64,000 nucleotides of DNA from Shinisaurus crocodilurus (lineage: Eukaryota; Chordata; Lepidosauria; Squamata; Shinisauridae). The position numbers and the translations under genes were made by a program. Below are positions 31,995 to 42,079 of this stretch, piece by piece. The notes beneath the pieces are model-generated. The model made no database searches, had not been told where the DNA came from, and worked only from the letters and a program-made list of their open reading frames with translations. How positions within the stretch are numbered: the first letter of the stretch is position 1; each line of letters begins with the position of its first letter. Location of the stretch: the NCBI GenBank assembly GCA_021292165.1, contig CM037876.1:310570492-310634491 (forward strand), written 5' to 3'.

Positions 31995-32338
31995 GTTGGT
32001 TGTTAGTTATTGGGGGTTGGGTTTTTTTTTTCTCCTCTTCTTCATTCATTTAAAAACAAAACAAATGACCACCAGTAGCGCATCCAGTTTATAAATTTTA
32101 TAGAGTTGAAATAAATAAATAAATTTTTATACATTTAAAATTTTAAATTATATATATATACACAGAGAGATTTTAAAATGTGAAATGTTTCAGTATAAAA
32201 CTAAGTCTATAAAATGTTTAATTTTTAGAATGTTTAAATCAATCAAATTTCTAAACTGGGCGCACTACTGGTGGCCATTTGTTTTGTTTTTGGAGCGCTG
32301 TGCCATGTGCGTTGCATTGCCTACAGATTGGTTTATTC
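31995..32338 (+). other. ARMH4: ARMH4 intron 3, A/T-rich start
   Basis: T-rich then (AAAT) and (TA) tracts around 32105-32165. No repeat family identified with confidence. Confidence 0.4.
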
Positions 32339-32339
32339 A

Positions 32340-32535
32340 TTTACAGGCCAGAGCGCTGTGGTTGGGGCGCTCGCTTTGCATGCGGAAGGTCCCCGGTTCA
32401 ATCCTGGGCATCTCCAGCTCAGAGGTTCAGGTAGCAGGTGAGGGCAAAGGTCCTCCTCCGAGACTCTCTTGGAGAGCCGCGGCAGGAGATAGTATTGGGC
32501 TAGTTGAATCAATAGCCTGACTTGGGATGGGATAG
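32340..32535 (+). repeat. tRNA-derived SINE
   Basis: The head 'cagagcgctgtggttggggc', B-box-like 'ccggttcaatcctgggc', body 'ggagagccgcggcagg' and 'attgggctagttgaatc' are the 5640 type. Confidence 0.7.
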
Positions 32536-32587
32536 AGCAACGCCATGTTAGTTGGCCACCTGGAACGAGATGCATGGCTTGCGACCC

Positions 32588-33818
32588 AAATCGCGTGAAG
32601 TGATAATTCCCCTTTACTCAGCACTGGTTAGTGAAAGGGCTAAAAATTGCTCCAGCCCTGATGGCTTACAATCCACCCCGTAGGCCCATCTGCCTACGTG
32701 GATACAGCAGAGCGTGAGTTGGAAGATTTAGCCTCTGTCTCATGTGTGTAACTGGCCCATGTAGTTCACACAGAGATTCAGCCTTTGTCTCCTCCACACG
32801 CAGCTTGTCCAAGCGTCTCGGATTACAGCCAGCTCCAGCTTGCTCGTCCTGTCAGCTCAACTGTAATTAGGAATTTCCATAGAATCCACCACAGGGTTTT
32901 TACTACCTGTTTATTCTATATCAGAGTAAATACAATCTCCTAAGTTACAGTCTATATTGCAGATTATAATGCATAGCCAGTGCATAGCCAGTCCAGTCTA
33001 GCACACTTCATTACATGATTGCAACAAGTCAGAGAGAAGAGACAAGAAGAAGATGCATACAGAAAGCAATCCTTCTCTCTACCACGAAAGTTACAGGAAA
33101 CGAAACTTAACAATCATACTACGTCATCAGAAAGTACAAACCATGTGATCAGCTCATATTTCTTTCCCACCTACTTTTCCCATGAGAATAGAATAGTAGT
33201 GTCAGACTAAACAAGATGGTTTTTCTAGCCATCCTGTACCTTTCCAAATGAAAACACTTGTGCCACAGCTGTTGTTTTGTTACATGTCCCAACAGTTAGG
33301 CCTCATCTTGAGTACTGCGTCCAGTTCTGGGCACCACACTTTAAGAAGGACGTAGACAAACTGGAGAGGGTTCAGAGGAGGGCAACAAGGATGATAAAGG
33401 AAACTGGAAACAAGGCCCTTTGAGGAGAGACCGAAAGAACTGGGCATGTTTAGCGTTCAGAAGTGAAGACTGAGGGGAGATATGATAGCACTCTTCCAGT
33501 ACTTGAAGGGATGTCACACAGAGGAGGGCCAGGATCTCTTCTCGATCATCCCAGTTTGCAGGACACGGAATAATGGGCTCAAGTTACAGGAAGCCAGATT
33601 CCACCTGAACATCAGGAAAACTTTCCTGACTGCCAGAGCAATAAGACAATGGAACCAACGACCTAGGGAGGTGGTGGGCTCTCCCACTCTGGAGGCATTC
33701 AAGGTGCAGCTGGACAGACATCTGTCGGGGATGCTTTGACCTGGATTCCTGCACTGAGCAGGGGGTCGGACTCGATGGCCTGGTAGGCCCCTTCCAACTC
33801 TACCATTCTATGATTCTA
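32588..33818 (+). mobile_element. CR1 LINE 3' part, interrupted by a solo LTR
   Basis: CR1 sequence runs 'cgcgtgaagtgataattccc' to 'ctcagcactggttag' (32631), is broken by the LTR at 32632-33294, and resumes 'gttaggcctcatcttgagt' at 33295. It carries the C-terminal reading '[20 protein letters not shown]' and the 'ctatgattctatg' end at 33808. Removing the insert and one TSD restores a continuous CR1 copy. Confidence 0.85.
32632..33294 (-). mobile_element. solo LTR, 5-bp TSD GTTAG, nested in CR1
   Basis: 663 bp beginning TGAAAG and ending CCAACA on the plus strand (TGTTGG...TTTCA on the minus strand). The pentamer GTTAG lies at 32627-32631 and 33295-33299. The minus strand shows a TATAA-like box near 32960 and an AATAAA signal at about 32909-32914, in the right order for an LTR in that orientation. 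No internal retroviral or gypsy region accompanies it, so it is a recombined solo LTR. The family is not identified. Confidence 0.8.
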
Positions 33819-34055
33819 TGACCCGGGTCCCCGAAGGAACGTCCACTCCCAGATCAAGCTGCCCAAACATTCAGATCTTCACTTTTCCGCTAACCACCCC
33901 TCCTCCTTGCCATCAAGCAGGGGGTGATCAGGGAGAGGATGGTTTTGGAACCCCCTCCCCCAAGAAGCACGCCAGGGGCTTCCTCCATTGTCTTTTAGGC
34001 TCCAGGTAAAATCCTTTCTGTTCTCCCAGGCCTTCTGTGTATACCCTTGAAAGCA

Positions 34056-34345
34056 GGGGTGCGGAAACTCAGGCCCGGGGTCCCAAACTGACCCTTCGGG
34101 GTTCTCCAGAGAGCCCCACACCCTTTTCCTGGTCCCACCCCCTGTCCCCCTATGACTGACCATTTGGTGGTTTCCCAGCTTTTGTGCCGTCCCCCCTCCC
34201 CCCTTCTAAAAGGTTGACATGCCTCTCCTAAGTTACCGACAGGAAGAGCTTTAAGCTAAAATGGGCTGGTATTTTTGGTGGTTTGGGCCTCACCCCAAAC
34301 TTCTCCCAAATGGAAGTCAGCCCTCACAGCCTGAAAGCGGTTCTC
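34056..34345. mobile_element. hAT-like element (19887 type), diverged
   Basis: 'caggggtgcggaaactcag', 'ggcccggggtcccaaac' and a right end 'cctgaaagcggttctcc' match the element at 20091-20444. Boundaries are approximate. Confidence 0.5.
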
Positions 34346-34351
34346 CTAGAA

Positions 34352-34418
34352 CCGTGTTCTCCAACCTTGGGTCCCCAGATGTTTTTGGCCTACAACTCCC
34401 AGCATGCCCCAGCCAGCT
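34352..34418. mobile_element. family A MITE left arm
   Basis: 'cgtgttctccaaccttggg' to 'catgccccagccagc'. The right arm is absent. Confidence 0.65.
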
Positions 34419-34435
34419 TGTAGCGCACTCTGTTA

Positions 34436-34806
34436 TTTTTAAAGCATTTTAGTGCTTCTTGTATTATCATTTCTTTGTCATTGCTTTGGAATTTTATTTT
34501 ATTTATTTATTTATTATATTTATACCCCGCCTTTTTTCCTGCAAGGAACCCAAGGCGGCTTACATAATCCTCCTCCTCCTCCTCTCCATTTTATCCTCAC
34601 AACAACCCTGTGAGGTAGGTGAGGCTGAGAGACCGTGACTGGCCCAAAGTCACCCAGGGAGCTTCGTGGTCAAGTGGGGACTGGAACCCGGATCTCCCGA
34701 GTCCCAGTCCAACACTCTCACCGCTACGCCACGCTGGCTAAAAATTTTAAAGCATTTTAGTGCTTCTTGTATTATCATTTCTTTGTCGTTGTTTTGGAAT
34801 TTTATT
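34436..34806. repeat. ~62-bp direct duplication flanking a SINE
   Basis: 'ttttaaagcattttagtgc...tttggaattttatt' occurs at about 34436-34498 and again at 34744-34806 with two or three differences (cattgct versus cgttgtt). The reversed tRNA SINE lies exactly between. This is much longer than the usual 5-20 bp TSD. Confidence 0.85.
34499..34740 (-). repeat. squamate-type tRNA SINE, reversed, near complete
   Basis: (TTTA)n tail, 'tataccccgccttttttcc', 'cctcacaacaaccctgtgag', 'ggaacccggatctcccgag' (B-box in reverse) and 'cgctacgccacgctggct'. Full head and body. Confidence 0.85.
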
Positions 34807-35450
34807 GTTCTTAATTTGCATTGTAAACTGCCCTGGGACATATATTACGAAAGCTTATATTACGATAAACAGATAGAAGTTTATCCAAATTGAGCAAGCA
34901 AGCCAGCAATGATGCTAATAAAGTGTAGGATTGCTCGAGGATGTCATTTGATCTGCATTTCAAAGCAATCCAACCCGATTAGTCCGGGAAATATGGATCA
35001 CACAACGCAGTTATCCTTAAGACTTCCCGCTTTTCCGAATTTTGCAATGCTCAAAAAATGTACCAAAATGTATCTTTTAAAAAAGTGTATTTCAATATAA
35101 AGAGCAGCAATCCTGTGCTCTTAGAAATGCATACTTTGAGAGAAAACACATTTAGAGATGTGTATTTTGTGAGAAGGTAAGTTCAAGCATATGATTCAAA
35201 TACATATTTTCATGCAGATTTAAAGACAACAACAACACCACCCAATGCAGAAATGGGACATGAAAGTGACATGGGCTGGAAATAGACCAATCTGTCCATC
35301 CTTAACAGAGCAGGGGCATAATGTCAAATAAACAAATAGGAATTGGGTCTTTATGTATGTAGGAAACACTTAACATTTTAACTGCAGTAGCATGGAATGG
35401 CTCTTAACACATTGTGAAAGCGGCAGGCTAACTGCCGTGCTATTATAGGG
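34807..35450. other. ARMH4: ARMH4 intron 3, unassigned A/T-rich
   Basis: No family recognised. Frames are short and interrupted. It may be single-copy. Confidence 0.4.
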
Positions 35451-35584
35451 CAGCTTTCCTCAACCCGGCTGCAACCAGATGTGTTGGATTACAACTCCCA
35501 ACATCACCCAACGCACATGGCTGGCAGCGGATGCCAGGAGTTGTAGTCCAACACATCTGAAGGGCCTCAGGTTGGGGAAGGCTG
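35451..35584. mobile_element. family E fold-back hAT MITE
   Basis: CAGCTTTCCTCAACCCGG... to ...GGTTGGGGAAGGCTG. The flanking 8-mers ttataggg and ttataagg agree at 7/8. The arms are diverged but still complementary. Confidence 0.75.
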
Positions 35585-35867
35585 TTATAAGGTAACCCCC
35601 TGAGAGCTGGCAAAGGCAGTTACTTCGGGGAAGGGTGGATTTTAATCTGCAAACCCTGGGCGTCTTGAATGTCTCATTTATGTCGTTCCCAGGGACGTAG
35701 TGTGAGGGATGCCAAGGGTCATTTGCTTTCAAATTACCACCAGGTTCCCAATGCAATTAGTTTGCTCCTAGCAAGCTTAATTATAAATGCATCCCCTTTA
35801 ATATTTTAGCAGACGATGCTCCTCCTGGCTTGAAATTTCGTGTTTCTAAAGAGTTCTGGTTTTGCAC

Positions 35868-36440
35868 CGGATAAAAGAGTAGCACCGCACCGCAAAAAAG
35901 GATTTTGTGGAGATGGAAAATGTGCAGAAAAGGGCAACCGAAATGACTAAGGGGCTGGAGCAACTCCCCTGTAAGGAAAGGTTACAACGTCCGGGCTTGT
36001 TCAGCTTAGGGAAAAGGTGACTTGAGGGGAGACACGATAGAGGTGCACAAAATTATGCATGGAGTGGAGAAAGTGGTTAGGGAGTTATTTTCCTTCTCTC
36101 ATAATACTAGAACCCAGTAGGGGGTCATCCCACAAAGCTGATTGGTGGGAAATTCAGGACAGAGAAAAGGAAGGCAGCGCAGAGTTAAACAATCGAATTT
36201 GATACTATAAATGTAGTGGTGGCCACCAACATGGATGGCTTTAAAAGGGGATTAGACAAGTTCATAGATAATGCTATCAGTGGCTACTAGTCCTGATGGC
36301 TATATGCCACCTCCAGTATCAGAGGCAGTATGCCTACGTACTCCAGTTGCTGGGGAACATGGGTGGGAGGGTGCTGTTGCACTCGTGTCCTGCTTGTGAG
36401 CTTCCCACAGGCAGCTGGTTGGCCACGGTGAGAAACAGTG
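35868..36440 (+). mobile_element. CR1 C-terminus and 3' end
   Basis: 'gcagaaaagggcaaccgaaa', 'ggtgacttgaggggagacac', 'gaattatgcatggagtgg'-like modules, then 'gctactagtcctgatggc' and 'aggcagctggttggcc'. Frames broken. Confidence 0.75.
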
Positions 36441-36502
36441 ACCAGCTTTGCACAATCAAAACATGCCAGCCTGTGCTGGGCGCCATTACCTTAGTGACTT
36501 AG

Positions 36503-36762
36503 CCAGTGTGGCGTAGTGGTGAGAGTGTTGGACTGGGACTCGGGAGATCCGGGTTCTAGTCCCCGCTCGGCCATGAAACTCACTGGGTGACTTTGGGCCA
36601 GTCACTGACTCTCAGCCTAACCTACCTCACAGGGTTGTTGTTGTTGTTGTGAGGATCAAATGGAGAGGAGGAGGAGGATTATATAAGCCGCCTTGGGTTC
36701 CTTGCAGGAAAAAAAGGCGGGGTATAAATGTAATAAATAAATAAATAAATAAATAAATAAAA
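36503..36762 (+). repeat. squamate-type tRNA SINE with (AATA)n tail
   Basis: 'agccagtgtggcgtagtgg', 'atccgggttctagtccccgc', 'acctcacagggttgttgttg', 'aaaaaggcggggtataaatg', then (AATA)n at 36730-36762. Confidence 0.85.
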
Positions 36763-36764
36763 TA

Positions 36765-37110
36765 ATGACCCACCCTGCTGGCATGGGTTGTCGTGTCATG
36801 CAAACCCAAGCAGCATAGCTTGTTTGAGGGGAAAACAACCTTTAAATAACTGTACAACAAGCCATGGTTTATTTGAAGGTTGTTTCCCCCTCAAACAAGC
36901 CAAGCCACCTGGGTTTGCATGACACGACAACCCACGGCAAGCCGGACACCTGTGGGTGCCATGCAAAAATCATGCCCGTGGACGCCCAGCATGACACAAC
37001 ATCCCCCGCGGCTGAATGAAGCCATGGTGCGCTGTTGTCTCATGCGAACTGTCGTGTCATGCAAAGTGGCATTTACAAACCATGGATCGTTTGTGAGTGC
37101 ACGCCTGAGA
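36765..37110. mobile_element. family C element fragment with a strong hairpin
   Basis: 'gggttgtcgtgtcatgcaaa' and 'tgacacgacaacccacgg' are inverted. Inside, 'gcttgtttgaggggaaaac' (36818) pairs with 'gttgtttccccctcaaacaagc' less a few bases (36883). Relative of 4560 and 38445. Confidence 0.6.
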
Positions 37111-37289
37111 GAGCGAGAGCGAGAGAGAGAGCATGATGGCTTCTGCCCACTCATCTGCTTCCACTCTGCTAAACAACCCAGGAATCCCCTCTTCCTGGGT
37201 TGCTCACCATTACGTCTGAACCTGGAACTCTGGATTGTTGCGGGAGAAACAACCCAGAGTTTCAACCTATGGTTTTTTAAGCCCTAAAA

Positions 37290-37533
37290 AAATTGGCACC
37301 TGGTTACCTGCGGGACCGCCTTCTTCTCTATGGACCCATTTGATACTTGAGGCCTTCTTGGTAGTGCCACATATGTTGAGATCTGCTCCGCAGCCATTCA
37401 GAGTGGGGCATTTACTGTAGTGGCACCCGGTATTTGGCATAATGTTTCCCCTGGAGTCAGACATGTGCCAACACTTTTTATCTTTAGGGGCATATTGAAG
37501 TCCCATCTGTTTATGCAAGCCTTCCCTCTATAC
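37290..37533 (+). mobile_element. L2 LINE C-terminal fragment
   Basis: The plus-strand reading has 'PGIWHNVSPGVRHVPTLF' and 'FRGILKSHLFMQAFP', the 'lWNsLP..vR.a.s...Fr..LKt.LF' C-terminus typical of L2 ORF2. The family A composite at 37534 interrupts it. Confidence 0.7.
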
Positions 37534-37777
37534 CAATGTTCTCCAACCTTGGGTCCCCAGATGTTTTTGGCCTACAACTCCCAGCATGCCCCAGCCAGCG
37601 TAGCTGGCTGGGGCATGCTGGGAGTTGTAGGCCAAAAACATCTGGGGACCCAAGGTTGGAGAACACTGGCTTAGAGAAAAAGCGAGTAAGGGGAGACATG
37701 ATAAAGGCGTACAGAATTATGCCTGGTGTGGAGCTGTAGGCCAAAAACATCTGGGGACCCAAGGTTGGAGAACACTG
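37534..37777. mobile_element. composite family A transposon with captured CR1 piece
   Basis: 37534-37668 is a complete palindrome; 37735-37777 is a second right arm. Between them (37669-37734) is CR1 sequence ('gtaaggggagacatgataaa', 'aattatgcctggtgtgga'). The 8-mer ctctatac is exact at 37526-37533 and 37778-37785, that is, outside the composite. The sequence after the first palindrome (gcttagag) is no TSD. So the whole 244 bp inserted as one unit. Confidence 0.8.
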
Positions 37778-37834
37778 CTCTATACTGTAGCCTTCCATCT
37801 TGGCTTGGTCTATTGGTTTGTTCTATTGGTTTGT

Positions 37835-37968
37835 TCCATTTATATCCCGCCTTTCCTGCAAGGAGACCAAGGCAGCATGCATACTCTCTATGTTATCCAC
37901 ACAACAACCCTGTGAGGTAGGTTAGGCGGAGAGTCAGTGACTGGCCCAAAGTCACCCAGCGAGGATAC
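37835..37968 (-). repeat. squamate-type tRNA SINE, reversed, partial
   Basis: 'ttatatcccgcctttcctgc', 'caacaaccctgtgaggtagg' and 'gactggcccaaagtcaccca'. The tRNA head is missing. Confidence 0.7.
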
Positions 37969-37969
37969 C

Positions 37970-38300
37970 TCAAGGAACATCTCCCCTTGAGCAACCTCCC
38001 AGGCCGTTACAATCTTCAGCAGAGGTCCTGTTGTCCGTTTGGCAACAACATTGAGATGGGCCTTCTTTGCAGTGGCACCTACCCTGTGCAAAGACCTCCA
38101 CTCTGAAGTATGTCGGGTCTCAATGCTGGCGTGTTTTAGGCATTTGCTGAAAACATTTCTCTTTCCTTTGGCTTTCCCCCAGCCATGAGCTATCTTAGTT
38201 GGTGATACCATTGTGTGTGGTCTTTTTGTTTTTATTCTTTTGTAAACCACTGTAGGATTTGTTTCACATGAGAAGCGGTGTATAAATATTGTTAATAATA
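37970..38300 (+). mobile_element. L2 LINE C-terminus and 3' end
   Basis: The plus strand reads, with breaks, 'VAPTLCKDLHSEVCRVSML' and 'LLKTFLFPLAFPQP', then 'gtgtataaatattgttaata'. L2-type ending. Confidence 0.6.
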
Positions 38301-38444
38301 ATTTGACCTGGTACAATGTCGGCTCCTATGACCCCAGTCTAACCCAGCAGGGTTTCTTCTTATGTCCTTAGTTCTGTTAGCTAAATGGAACCTGTACGTT
38401 CAAAGGCAATGTCTCTCTGAACACCAAACGCTGGCGGCATACAG

Positions 38445-39140
38445 TGGCTGGGTTCTCCCAACAATGCAGGACATAATGGGTGGTCCTGTCGGGTGAACCC
38501 AAACTGTTTCCCCAGGATCAAGCCCCCGCAAAACCCATGGGCTATTCTAGGGGTCGTCGTTTCCACGATGAGTTGTCGTGTCATCCAAACCCGGATGACT
38601 GACCCCCATCGTGGGTATGGGGAATTGGCGATAGAGCCCCATGGCAAGAGAGGCAAGAAAACCCCCACCCCTTGCTGCTCTTGCCATGGGGCTCCTGGGT
38701 GCGTGTCAGTGCTGGGCACCTGCTGGTGCCAGCCGCCCCCGAAGTGCCCAAGTGGCACTTGGGGGCAACTGGCACTGGCTTCCCCCCACTCCCCACCATG
38801 GTCACAAGCCATTTTGGGCTTGCTGCAGCTTCCCCCCCCCCGCCATTTAAACTCCCCTCTCCCTTCAGTTTGCGAAAGCCGTCTGTCAAGGGGGATCGCG
38901 AAAGCCGGCTTGAGAGCCAGCTTTCACGATCTGAAGGAAAAAAAGTTTGAATGGGGGGGGAAAAAAAGGACTTGTTCCTGCTGCAGTGTCCCCTGGGATA
39001 CCCTTGGGAGGACCAAGGGGCCCCAACAACCCACGGTGAGCCCGATCATCTGTCAGGCTCACCGTGGTTTGTTTCACACACAGCCAACCCACCGTGGCTT
39101 ATTCCCCATGACGGGTTAGCGTGGCGCCCAAACACGCCCA
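38445..39140 (+). mobile_element. large non-autonomous DNA transposon, family C, copy 3
   Basis: Same order as at 4560-5340: 'ggctgggttctcccaac', 'ccacgatgagttgtcgtgtc', 'gatgactgacccccatcgtg', 'gaggcaagaaaacccccacc', 'tgcccaagtggcacttggg', and an end with 'aacccaccgtggcttattc'. About 700 bp, non-coding. Confidence 0.65.
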
Positions 39141-39239
39141 GTGTGGGGCAGTCGGTGTTGCCCTGCCTGCAGAACTCCCAAGAGCCACCTGGTTGGCCGC
39201 TGCACGAAATAAGATGCTCTGAGCCAGCAAGGTGGGTCT

Positions 39240-39376
39240 TATGGTCTTACAATTACGACGAAGCCTTTGGGAGAATGTTTTCAGGGATGCTTTGACTTGG
39301 ATTCCTGCACTGAGCAGGGGGTTGGACTCATTGGCCCTATAGGCCCCTTCCAACTCTACTATTCTATGATTCTTCC
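39240..39376 (+). mobile_element. CR1 3' end
   Basis: 'cagggatgctttgacttgga', 'gcagggggttggactcattg', ending 'ttctatgattctt'. Short. Confidence 0.75.
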
Positions 39377-39526
39377 CAAACAGTAATGTGGAATGATCTC
39401 TCTTTACGTAGTGAAGGTTCCTTAGTCGCTGCTTGCAATCAATGCTGTAGGGCTCGTCCATGATAGTTTTCCATGTGGGTTGTGTCAGGGCACATGGCCG
39501 TTTCCTGTTTTCTGCCCGTCTTGCAG

Positions 39527-39742
39527 GGCCTGTCGCTGCCCTGGGAAAGGACGAAGATGCTTCCATCACCGAGGCTCCCACAACTCTGGCTGAACTAAGA
39601 ATGCAGGCCGAAGAGATTCTTGGCACCACCGAAGCCATGACAGCGCCACCGTTGCCGTCTTCCACAAAGAGAACTGTAGTTCCAGCTGCCCACCGGTTTA
39701 CCACGGTTGCAACCTACGAGCTGGACAGGCTGGAATCTGAAG
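39527..39742 (+). CDS. ARMH4: ARMH4 exon 4
   Basis: The acceptor 'ttctgcccgtcttgcag' ends at 39526 and the donor is TCTGAAG|GTACCT at 39742/39743. 216 nt, 72 codons, phase 1 at both ends, residues 504-575. The block STKRTVVPAAHRFTTVATYE followed by LDRLESE matches human ARMH4 'SERRTVVPSITRVNTAASYGLDQLESEE' closely and sits directly before the acidic exon, as in human. This is extracellular, juxtamembrane-side sequence. Confidence 0.95.
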
Positions 39743-39899
39743 GTACCTCTGCTATGAAATCTAAAACACGTCACCTTAAAGTGTGTTGACTCCCGACCAC
39801 AGCACATCACCATTAGAGGCTGGGGTGTCTGAAACTGTCCTTCATAGCACTGTAAGCCTGGCCAAAAAATCATCCTACGATTATGTCGTGTCTCGCATT

Positions 39900-40065
39900 C
39901 AGGATCAGTGCAAGGCAGTTTGGTGCCCTAGGCAAGATCAGATATTTAGCGCCCCCCCTTCCCACTTGAGAGCGCTGTATTTTTTTTTCAAGGCGTTTCT
40001 GGCTCCCCCTTTAGCCCTGCGCCCTAGGCAGCTGCCTAGTTGGCCGAATGGTAGCACCGGCCCTG
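39900..40065 (-). mobile_element. family F hAT MITE, copy 2, perfect 8-bp TSD
   Basis: 166 bp from CAGGATCAGTGC to GCACCGGCCCTG. ctcgcatt is exact at 39892-39899 and 40066-40073. Same interior as at 13816. It inserted about 160 bp downstream of ARMH4 exon 4. Confidence 0.9.
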
Positions 40066-40149
40066 CTCGCATTGATGATGGCCAGCAAAGTCTAGAACGG
40101 TAGCAGGGGAGGCAACCCTTTTGGGTCATTGGACACATTTGGAATTTTG

Positions 40150-40267
40150 GGAGAGCATTGTATTGTATTTTTATTGTTTAATTGTATTTTATTATGTAAT
40201 GTTATAATTGTTGTAAATCGCCCAGAGAGCTTTGGCTATTGGGCAATATAGAAATGGAATAAAATAA

Positions 40268-40312
<45 letters not shown>
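40150..40312 (+). repeat. LINE tail with (AAT)n
   Basis: 'ttgtaaatcgcccagagagc', 'tttggctattgggcaatata', then (AAT)n at 40268-40312. Confidence 0.65.
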
Positions 40313-40458
40313 CAGGGCTTTTTTTCTGGTGGAACTCACCGGAACTGAGTTCCAGCACCTTTTCTTCTATTAATTGCATTACAATTTAATCGCCATCTAC
40401 TCCCGAGGAAATGTAATCCAAGAGTTCTGGTACCCTTTTCTCCAGAAAAAAAGCACTG
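40313..40458. mobile_element. family I hAT-like MITE inside an AAT microsatellite
   Basis: CAGGGCTTTTTTTCTGG... to ...CCAGAAAAAAAGCACTG, with inner inverted 'gttccagcacctttt' and 'gttctggtacccttttc' only partly matching. The flanks ataataat and atgataat (7/8) are compatible with a TSD, but AAT repeats make this weak. Confidence 0.6.
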
Positions 40459-40461
40459 ATG

Positions 40462-40521
<60 letters not shown>
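40459..40521 (+). repeat. (AAT)n microsatellite
   Basis: About 20 units. With 40268-40312 it is probably one array split by the family I insertion. Confidence 0.9.
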
Positions 40522-40640
40522 GGTGCTCTCACAAAATGGCTGCCACAGGTGGCTTGCCCAGTCCTAAAATGGCTGCCATGGTGGGCATGGCCAGTCACAA
40601 AGCACTCATTTCCCAGAAGGCAAACTGGTGAGACTAAAAT
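40522..40640. repeat. interspersed repeat L
   Basis: 'ctctcacaaaatggctgcc' and 'cccagaaggcaaactggtga' match 2980-3215. Confidence 0.5.
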
Positions 40641-40679
40641 AAAAGAAACTTGCTATCCTGCATTGACTGAAGCAGACTC

Positions 40680-41170
40680 TGAGTTGTGGGGCAAACCAGA
40701 AAGAAAGCCACAACACAGGCAAACGGTCAAGCACCAAGGTCTCAGTCCAGTAAGGGGGCAGGCAGGCAGGCAGGCAGGCATGGTCAAAGTACAAGCAAAG
40801 GTCAAAGCATGATGAAGCAGTCAGATACATTACACAAGGGAGAAGCAGAGTCAAGCCGGTGTCCCAAGGGGCAATAGCACAGAACATCAAGGAACATCCA
40901 GGAAACAAGGGAGAAGGCACTAGAGCTGAAAAACGATGTTGTTTCCAGCACTGGCGAGGAAGACCCTGCTGAGTCCCACCCAAGGCTCAGCTGCAGTATA
41001 TTAGAGCTCTCTGGTCACAGCCCTACTCATGAGAAGCTGCTTTCTCCTCCCAGTGAGCACTCCTCCTCATGGGAGATGTACTGGCCTGCCACTTGAGGCA
41101 ACGGCACTCCTGGGGACCAGGGGTTTGCTCAGCCGCTGCCTCCCAGGCAACCCTCTCCTGGCAGGGTGTT
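40680..41170 (-). repeat. possible LTR-retrotransposon-related repeat
   Basis: A 'gtccagtaaggg(ggca)n...catcaaggaacatccagg' style A/G/C-rich stretch resembles the antisense LTR-like sequence at 47660-47910. Without clear ends the class is uncertain. It includes a (GGCA)n run at 40757-40780. Confidence 0.3.
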
Positions 41171-41171
41171 T

Positions 41172-41745
41172 TTTTGTTATAGGTTCTTTAAAAGGATTTT
41201 CAGACTATAATAAATTCTCTTTTAGGAAGTTAAAGCTAAGCATCTTTATTGCAAAGCTGAGCTTGAAATACAACAGTGCTGTTATGCCTTCTTCTAAGTT
41301 TTCTGGTGGAAATCTCACCTTTTAGCCACACAGTCACTGTATTATTTTTTTAACTAACTCGAATGCTGGTTCTAGCAGCTCTCCGCCTGGGTATCAGCGT
41401 TCAGCATTGGGGCTTCAGCAGGGCTCTCCGAACAGCTTCTTCTGCTCTTCTTTGCTCTTTCTGATTCTTCAGCACTCTACTATTACACACACACACACAA
41501 CTAGCCAACCAACTACCACTTCAGGCTGCATTTGCTAGTCTTATATACAATTCTAGCACCAAACTCTATAGGCTGCAGACTTCTTTAAATGATCGCAACC
41601 TGTGCTGTTGTGCAGTGTCATTCTTCTGGCCAGCAGCCAGGTCACACGTTACTAGAGATTGCATCAGCCTGTTGGCTGAAAACTCCTGGCTAGCAGCCAG
41701 CTCACATGCTAGCAATCCAAGCAAAGTCATGCCTTGCTATTACAG
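41172..41745 (-). mobile_element. possible LTR, minus orientation
   Basis: The minus strand shows TATATAAG near 41545 and AATAAA near 41244-41249, with CA-repeat and T-rich parts in between, an LTR-like order. I could not find a matching TSD or firm TG/CA ends. It is intronic in ARMH4. Confidence 0.35.
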
Positions 41746-41908
41746 AGCATGATACAGAGTATAGTGTAATACAGAGCATAATACAGAGCATCGAGGCAAG
41801 ACTGTTGTGCAACACTGCATTCTTTGCCATCTTCTGCAACTCTCATTACGCTGGGATGGACCTGCAGCCGTCTCCCCCGACAGCCCAGCCTGCTTTTGGT
41901 CTTCTGAC

Positions 41909-42072
41909 CAGGGCCGGTGCTACCATTAGGCCAACTAGGCGGCCGCCTAGGGCGCCGGGCTAAAGGGGGCGCCAGGAGCATAGGGCTGGAGGGAGGGAGG
42001 GCTCAAGTGGGAAGGGGGGGCACTAAATATCTGATCTTGCCTAGGGCACCAAACTGCCTTGTACCGGCCCTG
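41909..42072 (+). mobile_element. family F hAT MITE, copy 3, perfect 8-bp TSD
   Basis: 164 bp from CAGGGCCGGTGC to GTACCGGCCCTG. cttctgac is exact at 41901-41908 and 42073-42080. Orientation opposite to the other three copies. Confidence 0.9.
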
Positions 42073-42079
42073 CTTCTGA

